Virus record (IMG/VR): IMGVR_UViG_3300027896_000017
Coordinates: 52,768 to 116,767 of that record
Reading direction: 5' to 3' (one strand)
From: a virus
DNA: 64,000 nucleotides
Positions 9,501-17,000 of this stretch are shown in pieces (the first letter of the stretch is position 1; each line of letters opens with the position of its first letter). The translations under genes and the position numbers were made by a program. The notes under the pieces were generated by a model. The model saw only the letters and a program-made list of their open reading frames with translations, was not told where the DNA came from and ran no database searches.

Positions 9501-12500
9501 TCGCTATGTCGATTTTTTTTCCACTAGTACTACCGTTTCCTATCATGATTCCTAAAAAATATCCAAATTCTTTTGTTAATTCTACACTATCAACACAATT
9601 AATAGACATTTTGTTTCTTTTAGAATAATTATTTAATAAAATATGTGTCACTGATTCCTCAATATTAAGTTGTTTAACTTTAGGTATTTGTTTTCCTACA
9701 ATTTGTTTAGGGCTAATTTTTTCAAGATTCCAAGTATTAGTATTTAAATACACTGCACTATGATCGTCAGATAATATTAATGAATTTTTATCAGACATAG
9801 TAATTATACATGAGTTTAAATTTGGATGAATAGAAAAATGAGATACCGGTACAGATATGATTTGTTTTGTTTTATTGTCGATTGTTATAATTTTTATTCC
9901 TTTAGGAACCTCATATTCAATATTATTGCTATTTGTTAGCCGTTGAGTTCCCTCGATTCGGGGGAAATCTTCAATATTAATATGTATAATCTTTTCGCTG
10001 TCATTAATAATTAATCTATTTAATGTTGGCATACTAACAATCCTTTCTGATAAGTATTTAATTGGATTATAATAAATATACTTATTTGAAAGGAATTGTG
10101 CAAGATATTTTTCATGTAAATTATTTAATTTATTTCTATCAAAATCTCCGCCAAAATGAATTATTTTCTCATTCTTAATTTCATGTTTAATAATATTAAA
10201 ATTAACTATAACAAAGACACTTTCCAACCCGCTATCTCCGTCAAAATCCCCTCCAAAGTTTTTACTTACCACTACTCCTGGCACCTCTATAGATTTACCT
10301 TCTGTCAATATCGGTTTAAATGCAGTCATATTCCATCTGTGTAATGATGGCGCTCTGTTAGCTATTATTAATCGCTCATCAGCCACAACGTCCCTAGCTC
10401 TTTCTGCAACAGAAGTTTTATCTTCTATTTGTTTTTGTGCTTCAAGAGGCGTATACCCCCAACTCACCATTTTTTTCATTATAAAAGGTCTGAATATTTT
10501 AGAAGCCATTTCTTTAGGTATACCCATCTGATCTCCACCCAAATCTGGATTTAAAATAATAGTGGAGCGACCAACAAGATCCTGGCGTCTTTCTAAAACC
10601 TTATCTTGAAAGAAGCCTTCTTTTGATTGATTAGAACCCGCAATCTGTTCTACAAATCCTTTTTTATTTTTAATTCTATTAAGATATGAAGTTGGCGCTT
10701 GAAGGCCGGTAACAGATTTTAAGTCGTTATATAACTGCCCCCTGGCTTCGGCTAATTGTAAGTTTTTAATATCCTCATTAGGGATTGATTTATCAAGTTG
10801 AGATTTTAAATCTTTTAACGCATTGGCTGTATGAGCTGTCTGTTGATACAAATCATTTATATCAGACATTATAATGGCGCCATCTCCAGCCATAGGTATC
10901 ACCGGTCTGTATTTAGAAGGAGTGACCAATACGTTAGAAACTAAATAATCGGCAGGCTTCATTTTATGTTCTTTTAGTGCCCTTAAATATTTAATTTTTT
11001 TATTAAGTTTATCTATTTTTGTTGAATTTCTTTCATTTTTTAAAGCTTCAGTAGCTTGGTCTAAAGTTTCATTTACATCAATTGCTCCCAACATCGTCTC
11101 AAGGGCAGGTCCACCTGAAATGGAATCAGGAGTTCCAGGGCTAACTAGTTGTCCCGTTTTTTTATTAATAAATTGTTTGCCAGTAATGACGCCTTCCAAT
11201 TTTATTAAAGGCATATCTAAAAGATTGGCTGCGGCATTCGCGGCAATTGGATTAAGTGTTTTTTCTGGTAATGAGAAATGTGTAAAATGATCACCAAAAA
11301 TTCCACCAGCTTTAACAGGGTCAAACAGCCCTTCTTTAATGGGGGCCATGTCTTTTAAACGATATGTTTCCGTAGGATTTAATAATTCTCCGCGAGACCG
11401 CTCCAATATATCCTTATCAGTCAGGGGTTTTAAAATAAAATTTTTCCCTTTTTGTTGAACATTAATTCCAGAGCCTTGCATATTAGCAAGAAGCTTATCC
11501 CACACAAAAGCTTTATTAGGCGGAGGCAAAGTTTGACCTGTTTCCATAGCTTTCCAATATTCATCATTGCGCTGCCCCTTTATTGAAAACATTTCTCTTA
11601 AATTTTCTTTAGCCCCACGAGCAAGTAGTGCGGCCGTTTCCATGCGACCAATATTTTTACCACCAGTTTCGCCACCAGATGCGGGCTGCTCATTAGAATC
11701 GTATTCATCACGGTATCTGGCTGAATATTTATGATCTATTTTATGTTCTAGTTTAAGTATATGAGCAAAACCTGTTGCGACAGGATTTTTGTATGGCTGC
11801 TTAGTATCTGGATCGATTAATATATCCTTATCGGAAACTCCAGCTTCTTTCATATCTTGTAAAATTTTTCTAGAATTATCTTCTGGTGAAAAATTTCTAA
11901 TAGGATATTGCTGTCCGGTTTTCCAGGCAATTTTACCAGCAGCGGATTCTAATAATTGCGAGGTATTGATTCTATTAGAAACTCCTATAGGACTCATGGT
12001 TAAATCAATATTTTTACCAGTTGTTGGATTAAATGGCATTTCATTATCCGGAACTATCTTTGCTATTATATGTTTATTGCCATGCAATCCCGATATTTTA
12101 TCGGCAACCTTTAAAGGTTCTTCTGTTTTAACGCTGACAACAACACTATTGCCTGATTTTTTTACATCTGTAACCGTTCCAATATGATCGTTATCCCAAC
12201 GAATGGCATTGTCAGCCATATCTCTTTTCAATTGCTTGTCAAGTCTTCCAATAGCAATATCATCAGCAGTAGGAGATTTGCGCTCCAAATGAGCAATAAC
12301 AATATCATCACGTTTTACTGTTTGGCCAGGAAGAATAACACCTTCTTTATCTAATTTTTTCATGTTTTCTGAGGTCAGTTCTTCAGGATAATAAGCCTTA
12401 TATTTATTTGCAGAAAATACGCCTTTTGATGTACGTTTAGTTTTTAAATCATATATATGTTGAGATGTTAATTTTTTTGCAGCAGACTCAGACATGATTG

Positions 12501-14493
12501 CAGAATCTTCATAATTGTAACCTTTATAAGGCATATAGGCCACATGAAGATTGGCGCCCAAAGCCATCTGACCATCTTTGGTAAAATTATTATCAGCTAA
12601 TATATCATTAACTTTTACTTTATCACCAACTTTTACTAAAGGTTCATTATGTAAATAACTTTCAGAATTTAATGAAAAATTATGATAAACAGGAATGACA
12701 TATTCTTTGCCCGATTTATCTGAAAGAGTAATTTTATTAGGAGTTATTTTTTTAACTTCCCCGTCTATGGGGGACTTAGGAATTGCTATAAGACTGGCCA
12801 ATTCTTCGCCAAAAGGTTTACCCTTATCATTAATAATTTTAAATAAAGGTTTTTCACGATTTTTTAATGATATGGCTTGCTCTTGCATTTTAGAGGCTGT
12901 TAATCCACGGTTGCCTTGAATGGAATCAAGAAATGGGATTGAGTTGGCTGAAGTATCGAACATACCCATAGGACTGGCTATTATATAATCTACGTCGCCT
13001 TTTTTAACTTCGCCCAATTTGCCGGCTCGCACTATTTTAATTTTATCTGAAATCGGATTAGGCTTCTTGTCGCCCATATTATTAAATTGAAATTGATCTG
13101 GAAAAGCCACATTTTTATTATGAACATCAATGGGTCTTAAAAGAACATATTCACCATTGGGCTTCATAAATTTAGAATAAAGATCGTTTCCAACTTTGAT
13201 AGTATCATAAGAAGTATGCACAGCAATCCCAATGTTACCACCTTCAGGCGTATGCAATGGGTCTACAAAGCCAACTTCACTATTTGATATCTGTCTGGCC
13301 TCATTGGTCACTGCGTTAGCGGAACCTATACCGCCTTCGCCCATCACGGTAAATTTAGTACCTTCTCCAATAATAGCCATTGGATTTGTTTGATTGGGAG
13401 GGCTGGATAATTGGCTATTGGTAATTGTGCCTATAGTATAAGCATTAAATGTTTGAGGACTTAAAGATTTATTAATAGAACGATTTCTATTTAACTTGAA
13501 TTTAATGTTATTAACAATCTTTCCGGCATTTTTAATTAAATTCTCTTTAATGTGATCCTCTACATCATAAAAAGATTTAAATACTAATGCTTCTCTATCA
13601 TCGCTATCTACGACGCCGCGATTTATATCTATAATTTTTTTAGAAGCATCGAGTATGGCGTCTTTATTTACATTGGTATATGGCTTACCAAGAGTGATCT
13701 GTGTAACATCCGGATCTAATTTGGTGGCAAACAATCTGGTTTTAATTTGTTCAGAAACATTTAATGGATTTAAATCTTTAGCTGGTTGTTTACCGAACAC
13801 CGCTTCATAAAATTTTTTTTGATTGACGTCTTGCTGGCGAGTATAGGCCATTGAGTTAATATCGAAAACATCCTGACCCCATGAATTAATTAGTTCTTTA
13901 TCGGTGATTCCAACAGATCTTAAAGCATTAATTAAAGGCACATGCTTTGTGCCATAGGCCATTGAGAATATTTTTCTTTCAGGGTCAAATTCAATTTTAA
14001 AATTATTATTAAATCCTCGCGCAAAATCTATTGTTTTGTCTACATTAAAAAAAGAACTAATTTCACCGTTCTTTTGATATTTAGTATAGACACCAGGTTT
14101 TAATCTGGCTTGTTTTATAAATTGATATTCATTCCCTCCGATTAAAAACGTCCCCCTGTCAGTCAGCTTGGGGATATCTGCTATTTTCATGTTATTAACT
14201 TTATCAATGACTTTATTGGTTTTTTTATCTATTAATTCTAAATCAGCCCTGATATCATTGGACCATAATTGGCCTTTATTACGCACATCTTTTTGTTCTT
14301 CTATATCTTTATTATCATACTTTTCAACAATTTTAACATTATTGGCTTTTAATTGAATATTAGGATCGTCAATGGAATTTAAAATTTGCCCAACTGTAGT
14401 TTTTACAGCAGTATTAATAAGAATATTATTTCTTACATCCTGATCTAAATTTAATAATTTATTTAAAATCTGTTGAGAGGATTCGGTTGACAT
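6553..14493 (-). CDS. Single-chain RNA polymerase, beta-beta' fusion with intein
   Basis: This 2646-residue polypeptide contains the hallmarks of both large bacterial RNA polymerase subunits. Beta motifs include DPLHTPEGGNIGI (switch/fork region), AYMPYKGYNYEDSAIMSE and KISGLHGNKHIIAKIVP, then the beta C-terminus (PASGGETGGKNIGRMETAAL). Beta' follows with GRSTIILNPDLGG, NRAPSLHRWNMTAF and the catalytic GGDFDGD (about residues 1414-1420). It continues with the bridge-helix/trigger-loop region (FGYWSAAHGARGG) and AHTITEPSLNMAMKAFHTGG. An intein of 531 residues splits the catalytic loop directly after DFDGD, leaving an extein of about 2115 residues. Jumbo phages usually split these subunits into several chains, so the fusion is unusual. 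Alpha, omega and sigma are not seen nearby. Confidence 0.93.
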   Translation of the reverse strand: MSTESSQQILNKLLNLDQDVRNNILINTAVKTTVGQILNSIDDPNIQLKANNVKIVEKYDNKDIEEQKDVRNKGQLWSNDIRADLELIDKKTNKVIDKVNNMKIADIPKLTDRGTFLIGGNEYQFIKQARLKPGVYTKYQKNGEISSFFNVDKTIDFARGFNNNFKIEFDPERKIFSMAYGTKHVPLINALRSVGITDKELINSWGQDVFDINSMAYTRQQDVNQKKFYEAVFGKQPAKDLNPLNVSEQIKTRLFATKLDPDVTQITLGKPYTNVNKDAILDASKKIIDINRGVVDSDDREALVFKSFYDVEDHIKENLIKNAGKIVNNIKFKLNRNRSINKSLSPQTFNAYTIGTITNSQLSSPPNQTNPMAIIGEGTKFTVMGEGGIGSANAVTNEARQISNSEVGFVDPLHTPEGGNIGIAVHTSYDTIKVGNDLYSKFMKPNGEYVLLRPIDVHNKNVAFPDQFQFNNMGDKKPNPISDKIKIVRAGKLGEVKKGDVDYIIASPMGMFDTSANSIPFLDSIQGNRGLTASKMQEQAISLKNREKPLFKIINDKGKPFGEELASLIAIPKSPIDGEVKKITPNKITLSDKSGKEYVIPVYHNFSLNSESYLHNEPLVKVGDKVKVNDILADNNFTKDGQMALGANLHVAYMPYKGYNYEDSAIMSESAAKKLTSQHIYDLKTKRTSKGVFSANKYKAYYPEELTSENMKKLDKEGVILPGQTVKRDDIVIAHLERKSPTADDIAIGRLDKQLKRDMADNAIRWDNDHIGTVTDVKKSGNSVVVSVKTEEPLKVADKISGLHGNKHIIAKIVPDNEMPFNPTTGKNIDLTMSPIGVSNRINTSQLLESAAGKIAWKTGQQYPIRNFSPEDNSRKILQDMKEAGVSDKDILIDPDTKQPYKNPVATGFAHILKLEHKIDHKYSARYRDEYDSNEQPASGGETGGKNIGRMETAALLARGAKENLREMFSIKGQRNDEYWKAMETGQTLPPPNKAFVWDKLLANMQGSGINVQQKGKNFILKPLTDKDILERSRGELLNPTETYRLKDMAPIKEGLFDPVKAGGIFGDHFTHFSLPEKTLNPIAANAAANLLDMPLIKLEGVITGKQFINKKTGQLVSPGTPDSISGGPALETMLGAIDVNETLDQATEALKNERNSTKIDKLNKKIKYLRALKEHKMKPADYLVSNVLVTPSKYRPVIPMAGDGAIIMSDINDLYQQTAHTANALKDLKSQLDKSIPNEDIKNLQLAEARGQLYNDLKSVTGLQAPTSYLNRIKNKKGFVEQIAGSNQSKEGFFQDKVLERRQDLVGRSTIILNPDLGGDQMGIPKEMASKIFRPFIMKKMVSWGYTPLEAQKQIEDKTSVAERARDVVADERLIIANRAPSLHRWNMTAFKPILTEGKSIEVPGVVVSKNFGGDFDGDSGLESVFVIVNFNIIKHEIKNEKIIHFGGDFDRNKLNNLHEKYLAQFLSNKYIYYNPIKYLSERIVSMPTLNRLIINDSEKIIHINIEDFPRIEGTQRLTNSNNIEYEVPKGIKIITIDNKTKQIISVPVSHFSIHPNLNSCIITMSDKNSLILSDDHSAVYLNTNTWNLEKISPKQIVGKQIPKVKQLNIEESVTHILLNNYSKRNKMSINCVDSVELTKEFGYFLGIMIGNGSTSGKKIDIATIHQDIENSFKSNIIKLLKTEPTFWSNEYKKKICNSKNEYIGKNISLSNISLAENLRNIIGHNCYNKHLPPCYMSSPKEFKLGLLSGMLDTDGSIGFSNSNGSFKFRYATTSLRLADEILTMCKSLNISCLISYYSKNNNSYYNIGMSSIDIRGKELIFKNKEKSLIYRKFLSSSMATNRTINMVDRVPWNKDLYDKCEKFIKDPIMRDSMRKACRKGLLGRLMSKKIISMSNNCLPSEWIEIVNNNTITWLTADKVNFIDKKQCLYDITVPGPMTFMCSNGIPVFDTFQLHVPISPKAIAEAEKMKPSASMLKTGYDSVLNVPQMDMIVGSWLVSKGKGGQDTGLKFDTLEQARNAFKQNKFTYADSVTVGDKKAPFGMHEINSVVPDDLKKYDIELNGKNVESWIRDVTKKHNGKIALGLADKIKDVGNNYSTIFGFTLGVSDTVVDRDLRDSLVREAEKNSDKKDPMSIVKAFSSMTMKGRKELENKYGENTMIGVGLKSGGTKGIDNISAIALMPGIVTDAEDRPIPLPITKSYSEGLDTFGYWSAAHGARGGNIKKSISSSKPGWLTKDLINSIYETRITHDEPVDNKGFEYDINDNKGILNRFLAQDAKADNGKIIAKRNDIVTSDVANKLSQHGIKKVYVQSPITDPTPGDGFSSFSYGVNYDGKKPNIGDNIGIISAHTITEPSLNMAMKAFHTGGALQIQKKPGSTVFDQLFDTLRFTKNNPDKATLASIDGVVKDIKKSPIGGWDVHLDNGEKQEIRYIDANNQPLVKPGVLVKSGDLLSTGTPSAHDILKYKGMPETQKFLVNHINELMEGKLDKRDIETVVRGLTNTTRILEPGSHPNYLKGDVAPLTTVEHYNNNNLKEESIYDTEGDHLAQNYGPFKANTKIDESVINKLDERGFKRIKVFKDRIKHEPFLTPTGIQAKAQSSEDWIARLAHNRIAKVLEEGTTQSWKSISNPLNHPIPEYVTGNYTW
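8641..10233 (-). mobile_element. Intein with LAGLIDADG homing endonuclease in RNAP beta'
   Basis: The intein spans residues 1421-1951 of the polymerase. It begins with Ser after DFDGD, has a block-B-like segment (MSDKNSLILSDDHSA), and two LAGLIDADG-type helices (FGYFLGIMIGNG and LLSGMLDTDGSI) on either side of DNA-contact regions. It ends in YDITVPGPMTFMCSNGIPVFD followed by Thr as the first C-extein residue. Removing it restores DFDGDTFQLHVP, matching the uninterrupted beta' DFDGDQMAVHVP pattern, so both boundaries are well set. The last two residues are Phe-Asp instead of the canonical His-Asn, so cyclisation at the C-terminus would be non-standard. Confidence 0.88.
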
Positions 14494-14575
14494 TTTATTA
14501 CCTTAAGTGTGAGTGGTTAATACTATAAATATAATAAATGGCTTATTTATTGTGATATTTATTAAAAATAACTGA

Positions 14576-14587
14576 AATAACTATTAT
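14576..14587 (+). promoter_or_regulatory. Candidate promoter variant AATAACTATTAT
   Basis: This matches 11 of the first 12 bases of the AATAACTATAATAG motif seen at 4077 and 20984. It lies in the divergent intergenic space between the RNA polymerase gene and the 14718 gene. Confidence 0.35.
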
Positions 14588-14643
14588 GGATGATTTAATA
14601 TTTTTTGTCTTTAAATTAATAGCCCCTAATCTAAATATTACTA

Positions 14644-14670
14644 TTGAAAAGAAAAAAAATCCACTATAAT
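14644..14670 (+). promoter_or_regulatory. Sigma70-like promoter for the 14718 gene
   Basis: TTGAAA (14644-14649) and a perfect TATAAT (14665-14670) are separated by 15 bases, slightly short of the usual 17. The start codon lies 48 bases downstream. It is a good candidate for recognition by the host polymerase early in infection. Confidence 0.5.
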
Positions 14671-14717
14671 GAAGAGGTCGGTCTTCATTTATTTATTCAC
14701 AACAACAAAGGGGTCTT

Positions 14718-15221
14718 ATGAGAGCTTATACATTTGTGTTAGGAAGGTTGATGCCTGGTATCGCTACCACCAAAGATGAAGCGTTAAAGGAAGAGATCGT
14801 GTTTCTGGGTAATAACGATGGTCCTAAATCAAAATGTAAGAAGGTATCGATGGATAAAAGCAATCCAGCCCAAATAAAAGATGGACTGATTACTTTTGCT
14901 CACCCAAGAACTATTGGAAAAGATAAGAGCAGGTTTCTTGTTTTAGCACGACCCGACCGTGGAATCAATAACGTGCTGTTGAGGGTTAACACCGGCTCAT
15001 TGGATTCTAACAGCAAGTCGCGTGGATGGTGGACACCTAAGGATGGAAATGCACAAGTTAAATATGAAGCAAAAGGGTGTCGTCCTAATGGCAGCACATA
15101 TTGTGATGACTTGGTAACATTGGCTCCGGGAGATAGCATCATTGCTTATCCAGAAGGTGAAGAAAAAGGTTACGAACTCAAGAATACGATGGGGAAGTTG
15201 CACATGTGGAGAGAAAAATAA
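14718..15221 (+). CDS. Uncharacterised 167-residue protein
   Basis: The ATG follows AAAGGGG at a good distance. The product is basic, beta-rich and soluble, with no membrane segment and no motif I recognise. Its C-terminal half (SIIAYPEGEEKGYELKNTMGKLHMW) looks like a small beta-barrel, which is only an impression. Codon use is less AT-rich than in the next genes, as for the 4140 gene. It has its own promoter-like sequence and a downstream hairpin, so it is probably a single-gene unit that opens the rightward block. Confidence 0.75.
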   Translation: MRAYTFVLGRLMPGIATTKDEALKEEIVFLGNNDGPKSKCKKVSMDKSNPAQIKDGLITFAHPRTIGKDKSRFLVLARPDRGINNVLLRVNTGSLDSNSKSRGWWTPKDGNAQVKYEAKGCRPNGSTYCDDLVTLAPGDSIIAYPEGEEKGYELKNTMGKLHMWREK

Positions 15222-15239
15222 TAATTAAAATTATATAAA

Positions 15240-15295
15240 GAATTTGGTTTGGTTGAATTAATATTCAGCCAAACCAATTCTCTCTTTACTTTTTT
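15240..15295 (+). terminator. Terminator-like hairpin after the 14718 gene
   Basis: A long stem (GAATTTGGTTTGGTTGAAT against ATTCAGCCAAACCAATTC, one G-U pair) is followed at a short distance by a run of seven T at 15291-15297. It separates the 14718 gene from the next ones. Confidence 0.55.
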
Positions 15296-15306
15296 TCAGG
15301 AGGGTT

Positions 15307-15342
15307 ATGTTTGCAATAATGTTAATGATTCTTGGCTGGTAA
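15307..15342 (+). CDS. Possible 11-residue hydrophobic leader peptide
   Basis: A strong CAGGAGGG site ends two bases before an ATG that reads MFAIMLMILGW and then stops. The peptide is almost entirely hydrophobic. It precedes the 15381 gene by 38 bases. It could be a leader peptide, a tiny membrane peptide or chance. The spacing is short and no second copy is visible, so confidence is low. Confidence 0.25.
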   Translation: MFAIMLMILGW

Positions 15343-15380
15343 ATTTAATTTCCAGATTAGAATTATTATTGGAGGAATAG

Positions 15381-16175
15381 ATGGGTGTTTTTGATATTTT
15401 TAAATTTAAAAAACAAAAAAAATACGATATCACTGAAAAGCGACTAAAGAAATATGCAAAAATTACATTTAAATGTATTATTGGATTTTATAAAGATATT
15501 TATAAATTAGCCGTCGCCCAAGATGAACTGGATTCTTGGAAAAAATTTATACGCGAAATGGAAGATGAGTTTGGATTTGGAATCAATTCCAAATTCAGCA
15601 TGGAATATTTAGAAAACATTAATTTCAAGTTAGTATCAATATATCATTATGGTATTTCAAAAATTATAAAAAGAAAATTATCATATTCTGATTATAGTTT
15701 ATATAAATCTATGATGGAAAAAACTCTGGATAATAGTATTAAGTCCAGGATTACATCCAACGAATCCATCATAATGAACATGCTTAATGTTGATCCATCA
15801 ATATTGCCTATTAAATATGTTCAAATGGTTTTATCGATTAATGACTTTGTTCATGCTACTAATTTGATTATTAAAGAATTAAAAAAAGTAAATGATTTTA
15901 AAAATTATGATTCATATATGCAATATTATGAGTATGTTAAAAATAAAGTTCAAATAATTAATAATCTACTTCATGAAAATGGATTTTATAATACTCATAA
16001 TTTAGAAAGATTTACTCTTTTGGCAATGTCGTATGTATGTGGGTTTCCAACTATGGATACGTTATATAAAAAACCAATAAATGATGGTGAAACGGTTCCG
16101 GATGAAATGATTAAAGAAATTCAAAAACGATTATTTCAGATGGTTGGTAAAAATATAGACGAACTTGATGCATAA
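15381..16175 (+). CDS. Uncharacterised 264-residue helical protein
   Basis: GGAGGAATAG precedes the ATG, which fixes the start. The product is helical, very rich in Lys, Ile, Tyr and Asn, and without signal peptide or clear motif. The N-terminus (FDIFKFKKQKKYD) is strongly basic. It is followed by a good terminator (16177-16210), so it may be expressed alone or with the short peptide at 15307. I do not recognise a family and propose no function. Confidence 0.7.
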   Translation: MGVFDIFKFKKQKKYDITEKRLKKYAKITFKCIIGFYKDIYKLAVAQDELDSWKKFIREMEDEFGFGINSKFSMEYLENINFKLVSIYHYGISKIIKRKLSYSDYSLYKSMMEKTLDNSIKSRITSNESIIMNMLNVDPSILPIKYVQMVLSINDFVHATNLIIKELKKVNDFKNYDSYMQYYEYVKNKVQIINNLLHENGFYNTHNLERFTLLAMSYVCGFPTMDTLYKKPINDGETVPDEMIKEIQKRLFQMVGKNIDELDA

Positions 16176-16176
16176 A

Positions 16177-16210
16177 AGGATCAAATCTAAAATTTGATCC
16201 TATTTTTTTT
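16177..16210 (+). terminator. Intrinsic terminator
   Basis: A 10-bp perfect stem (AGGATCAAAT with ATTTGATCCT), a 5-nt loop and eight consecutive T end the 15381 transcript. Confidence 0.8.
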
Positions 16211-16229
16211 ATTATATTACAGGAGAATT

Positions 16230-16487
16230 ATGACTACTAAAAGATTATGTAAAACAAATAAAGAAGCGCTTAGATGGTGTAAATCCAGAGGCGCCGTGAT
16301 AGAATTTGGAGACTGGAGAAAATTCATAGGTATGAGGCATATTCCTGAAGGAATAACCTGCATGGTGGCTATAACAAAATTAAAAAAAAATGAAAAAGTA
16401 AGTTACGCCCCAGAGGATAGTATAAGCAAAACCCTTTTAGACGCAGTAAATAAATGGATTAAAAAAATAAATTTAAAAAAAAAGTAG
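16230..16487 (+). CDS. Small uncharacterised basic protein
   Basis: The start is taken at the ATG at 16230 because AGGAG lies five bases before it; a longer frame from 16194 starts inside the preceding terminator. The 85-residue product is basic, with cysteines near the N-terminus (LCKTNKEALRWCKSRG) and a Lys-rich C-terminus. No known domain is recognised. The size and charge would fit a nucleic-acid-binding or host-takeover protein, without further evidence. Confidence 0.6.
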   Translation: MTTKRLCKTNKEALRWCKSRGAVIEFGDWRKFIGMRHIPEGITCMVAITKLKKNEKVSYAPEDSISKTLLDAVNKWIKKINLKKK

Positions 16488-16504
16488 TATATTTTTTTAA
16501 TTAC

Positions 16505-16528
16505 ATACCACTATATATAGTGTGGTAT
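16505..16528 (+). terminator. Weak hairpin after the 16230 gene
   Basis: ATACCAC pairs with GTGGTAT around an AT-rich palindromic loop. There is no strong T-run, so it may be an mRNA-end hairpin or an operator-like palindrome. Confidence 0.3.
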
Positions 16529-16701
16529 TTAATAAAAAACACAACATGTAGTTAAGTTAAATTTATTAACAATTAGTATAAAGTTTTATATAGATTTTAA
16601 TTATTTATTATGATATATTTAAAATCTAACAAGGTTAAAAAAATGCCAATCCATTCTATCAATATTTCATTCAATTCAACCTCAACAATAATGGAGCTGT
16701 T

Positions 16702-16941
16702 ATGTCAAACACAAAAGTGTATGATGGTAAATTTTCAAATGGCGTTGCATATGAAATTCATCATTCAACAGGTTTTTCCAATCAGTCGGAATTGGCTGTT
16801 AAAATAGGAGATGCTTTCATCACTGTTATTAAGTCCTCACAAAAACGAAATGGCAATATAGAATTTTCCGCATCATCCAATGGAAAAGTTATAATTAAAA
16901 CCGTTAAAGATCTTCCCGCAGAATCTCTCAAATCTCTTTAA
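16702..16941 (+). CDS. Small uncharacterised 79-residue protein
   Basis: A GGAG site seven bases before the ATG supports this start and frame over the overlapping frame that begins at 16610. The product has alternating hydrophobic and polar residues typical of a small beta-sheet protein and no Cys or membrane segment. It lies 59 bases upstream of the primase-helicase gene and may share its transcript. The function is unknown. Confidence 0.6.
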   Translation: MSNTKVYDGKFSNGVAYEIHHSTGFSNQSELAVKIGDAFITVIKSSQKRNGNIEFSASSNGKVIIKTVKDLPAESLKSL

Positions 16942-17000
16942 TAAATAATATTATTTATTAAATATATTTTTTTACATTTTTCCACCAATAAGAGGTTTAC

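Noticed and set aside
11789-12187. Plus-strand 132-codon frame inside the RNA polymerase gene
   Set aside because: It is the antisense of conserved beta-subunit motifs and has no ribosome site.
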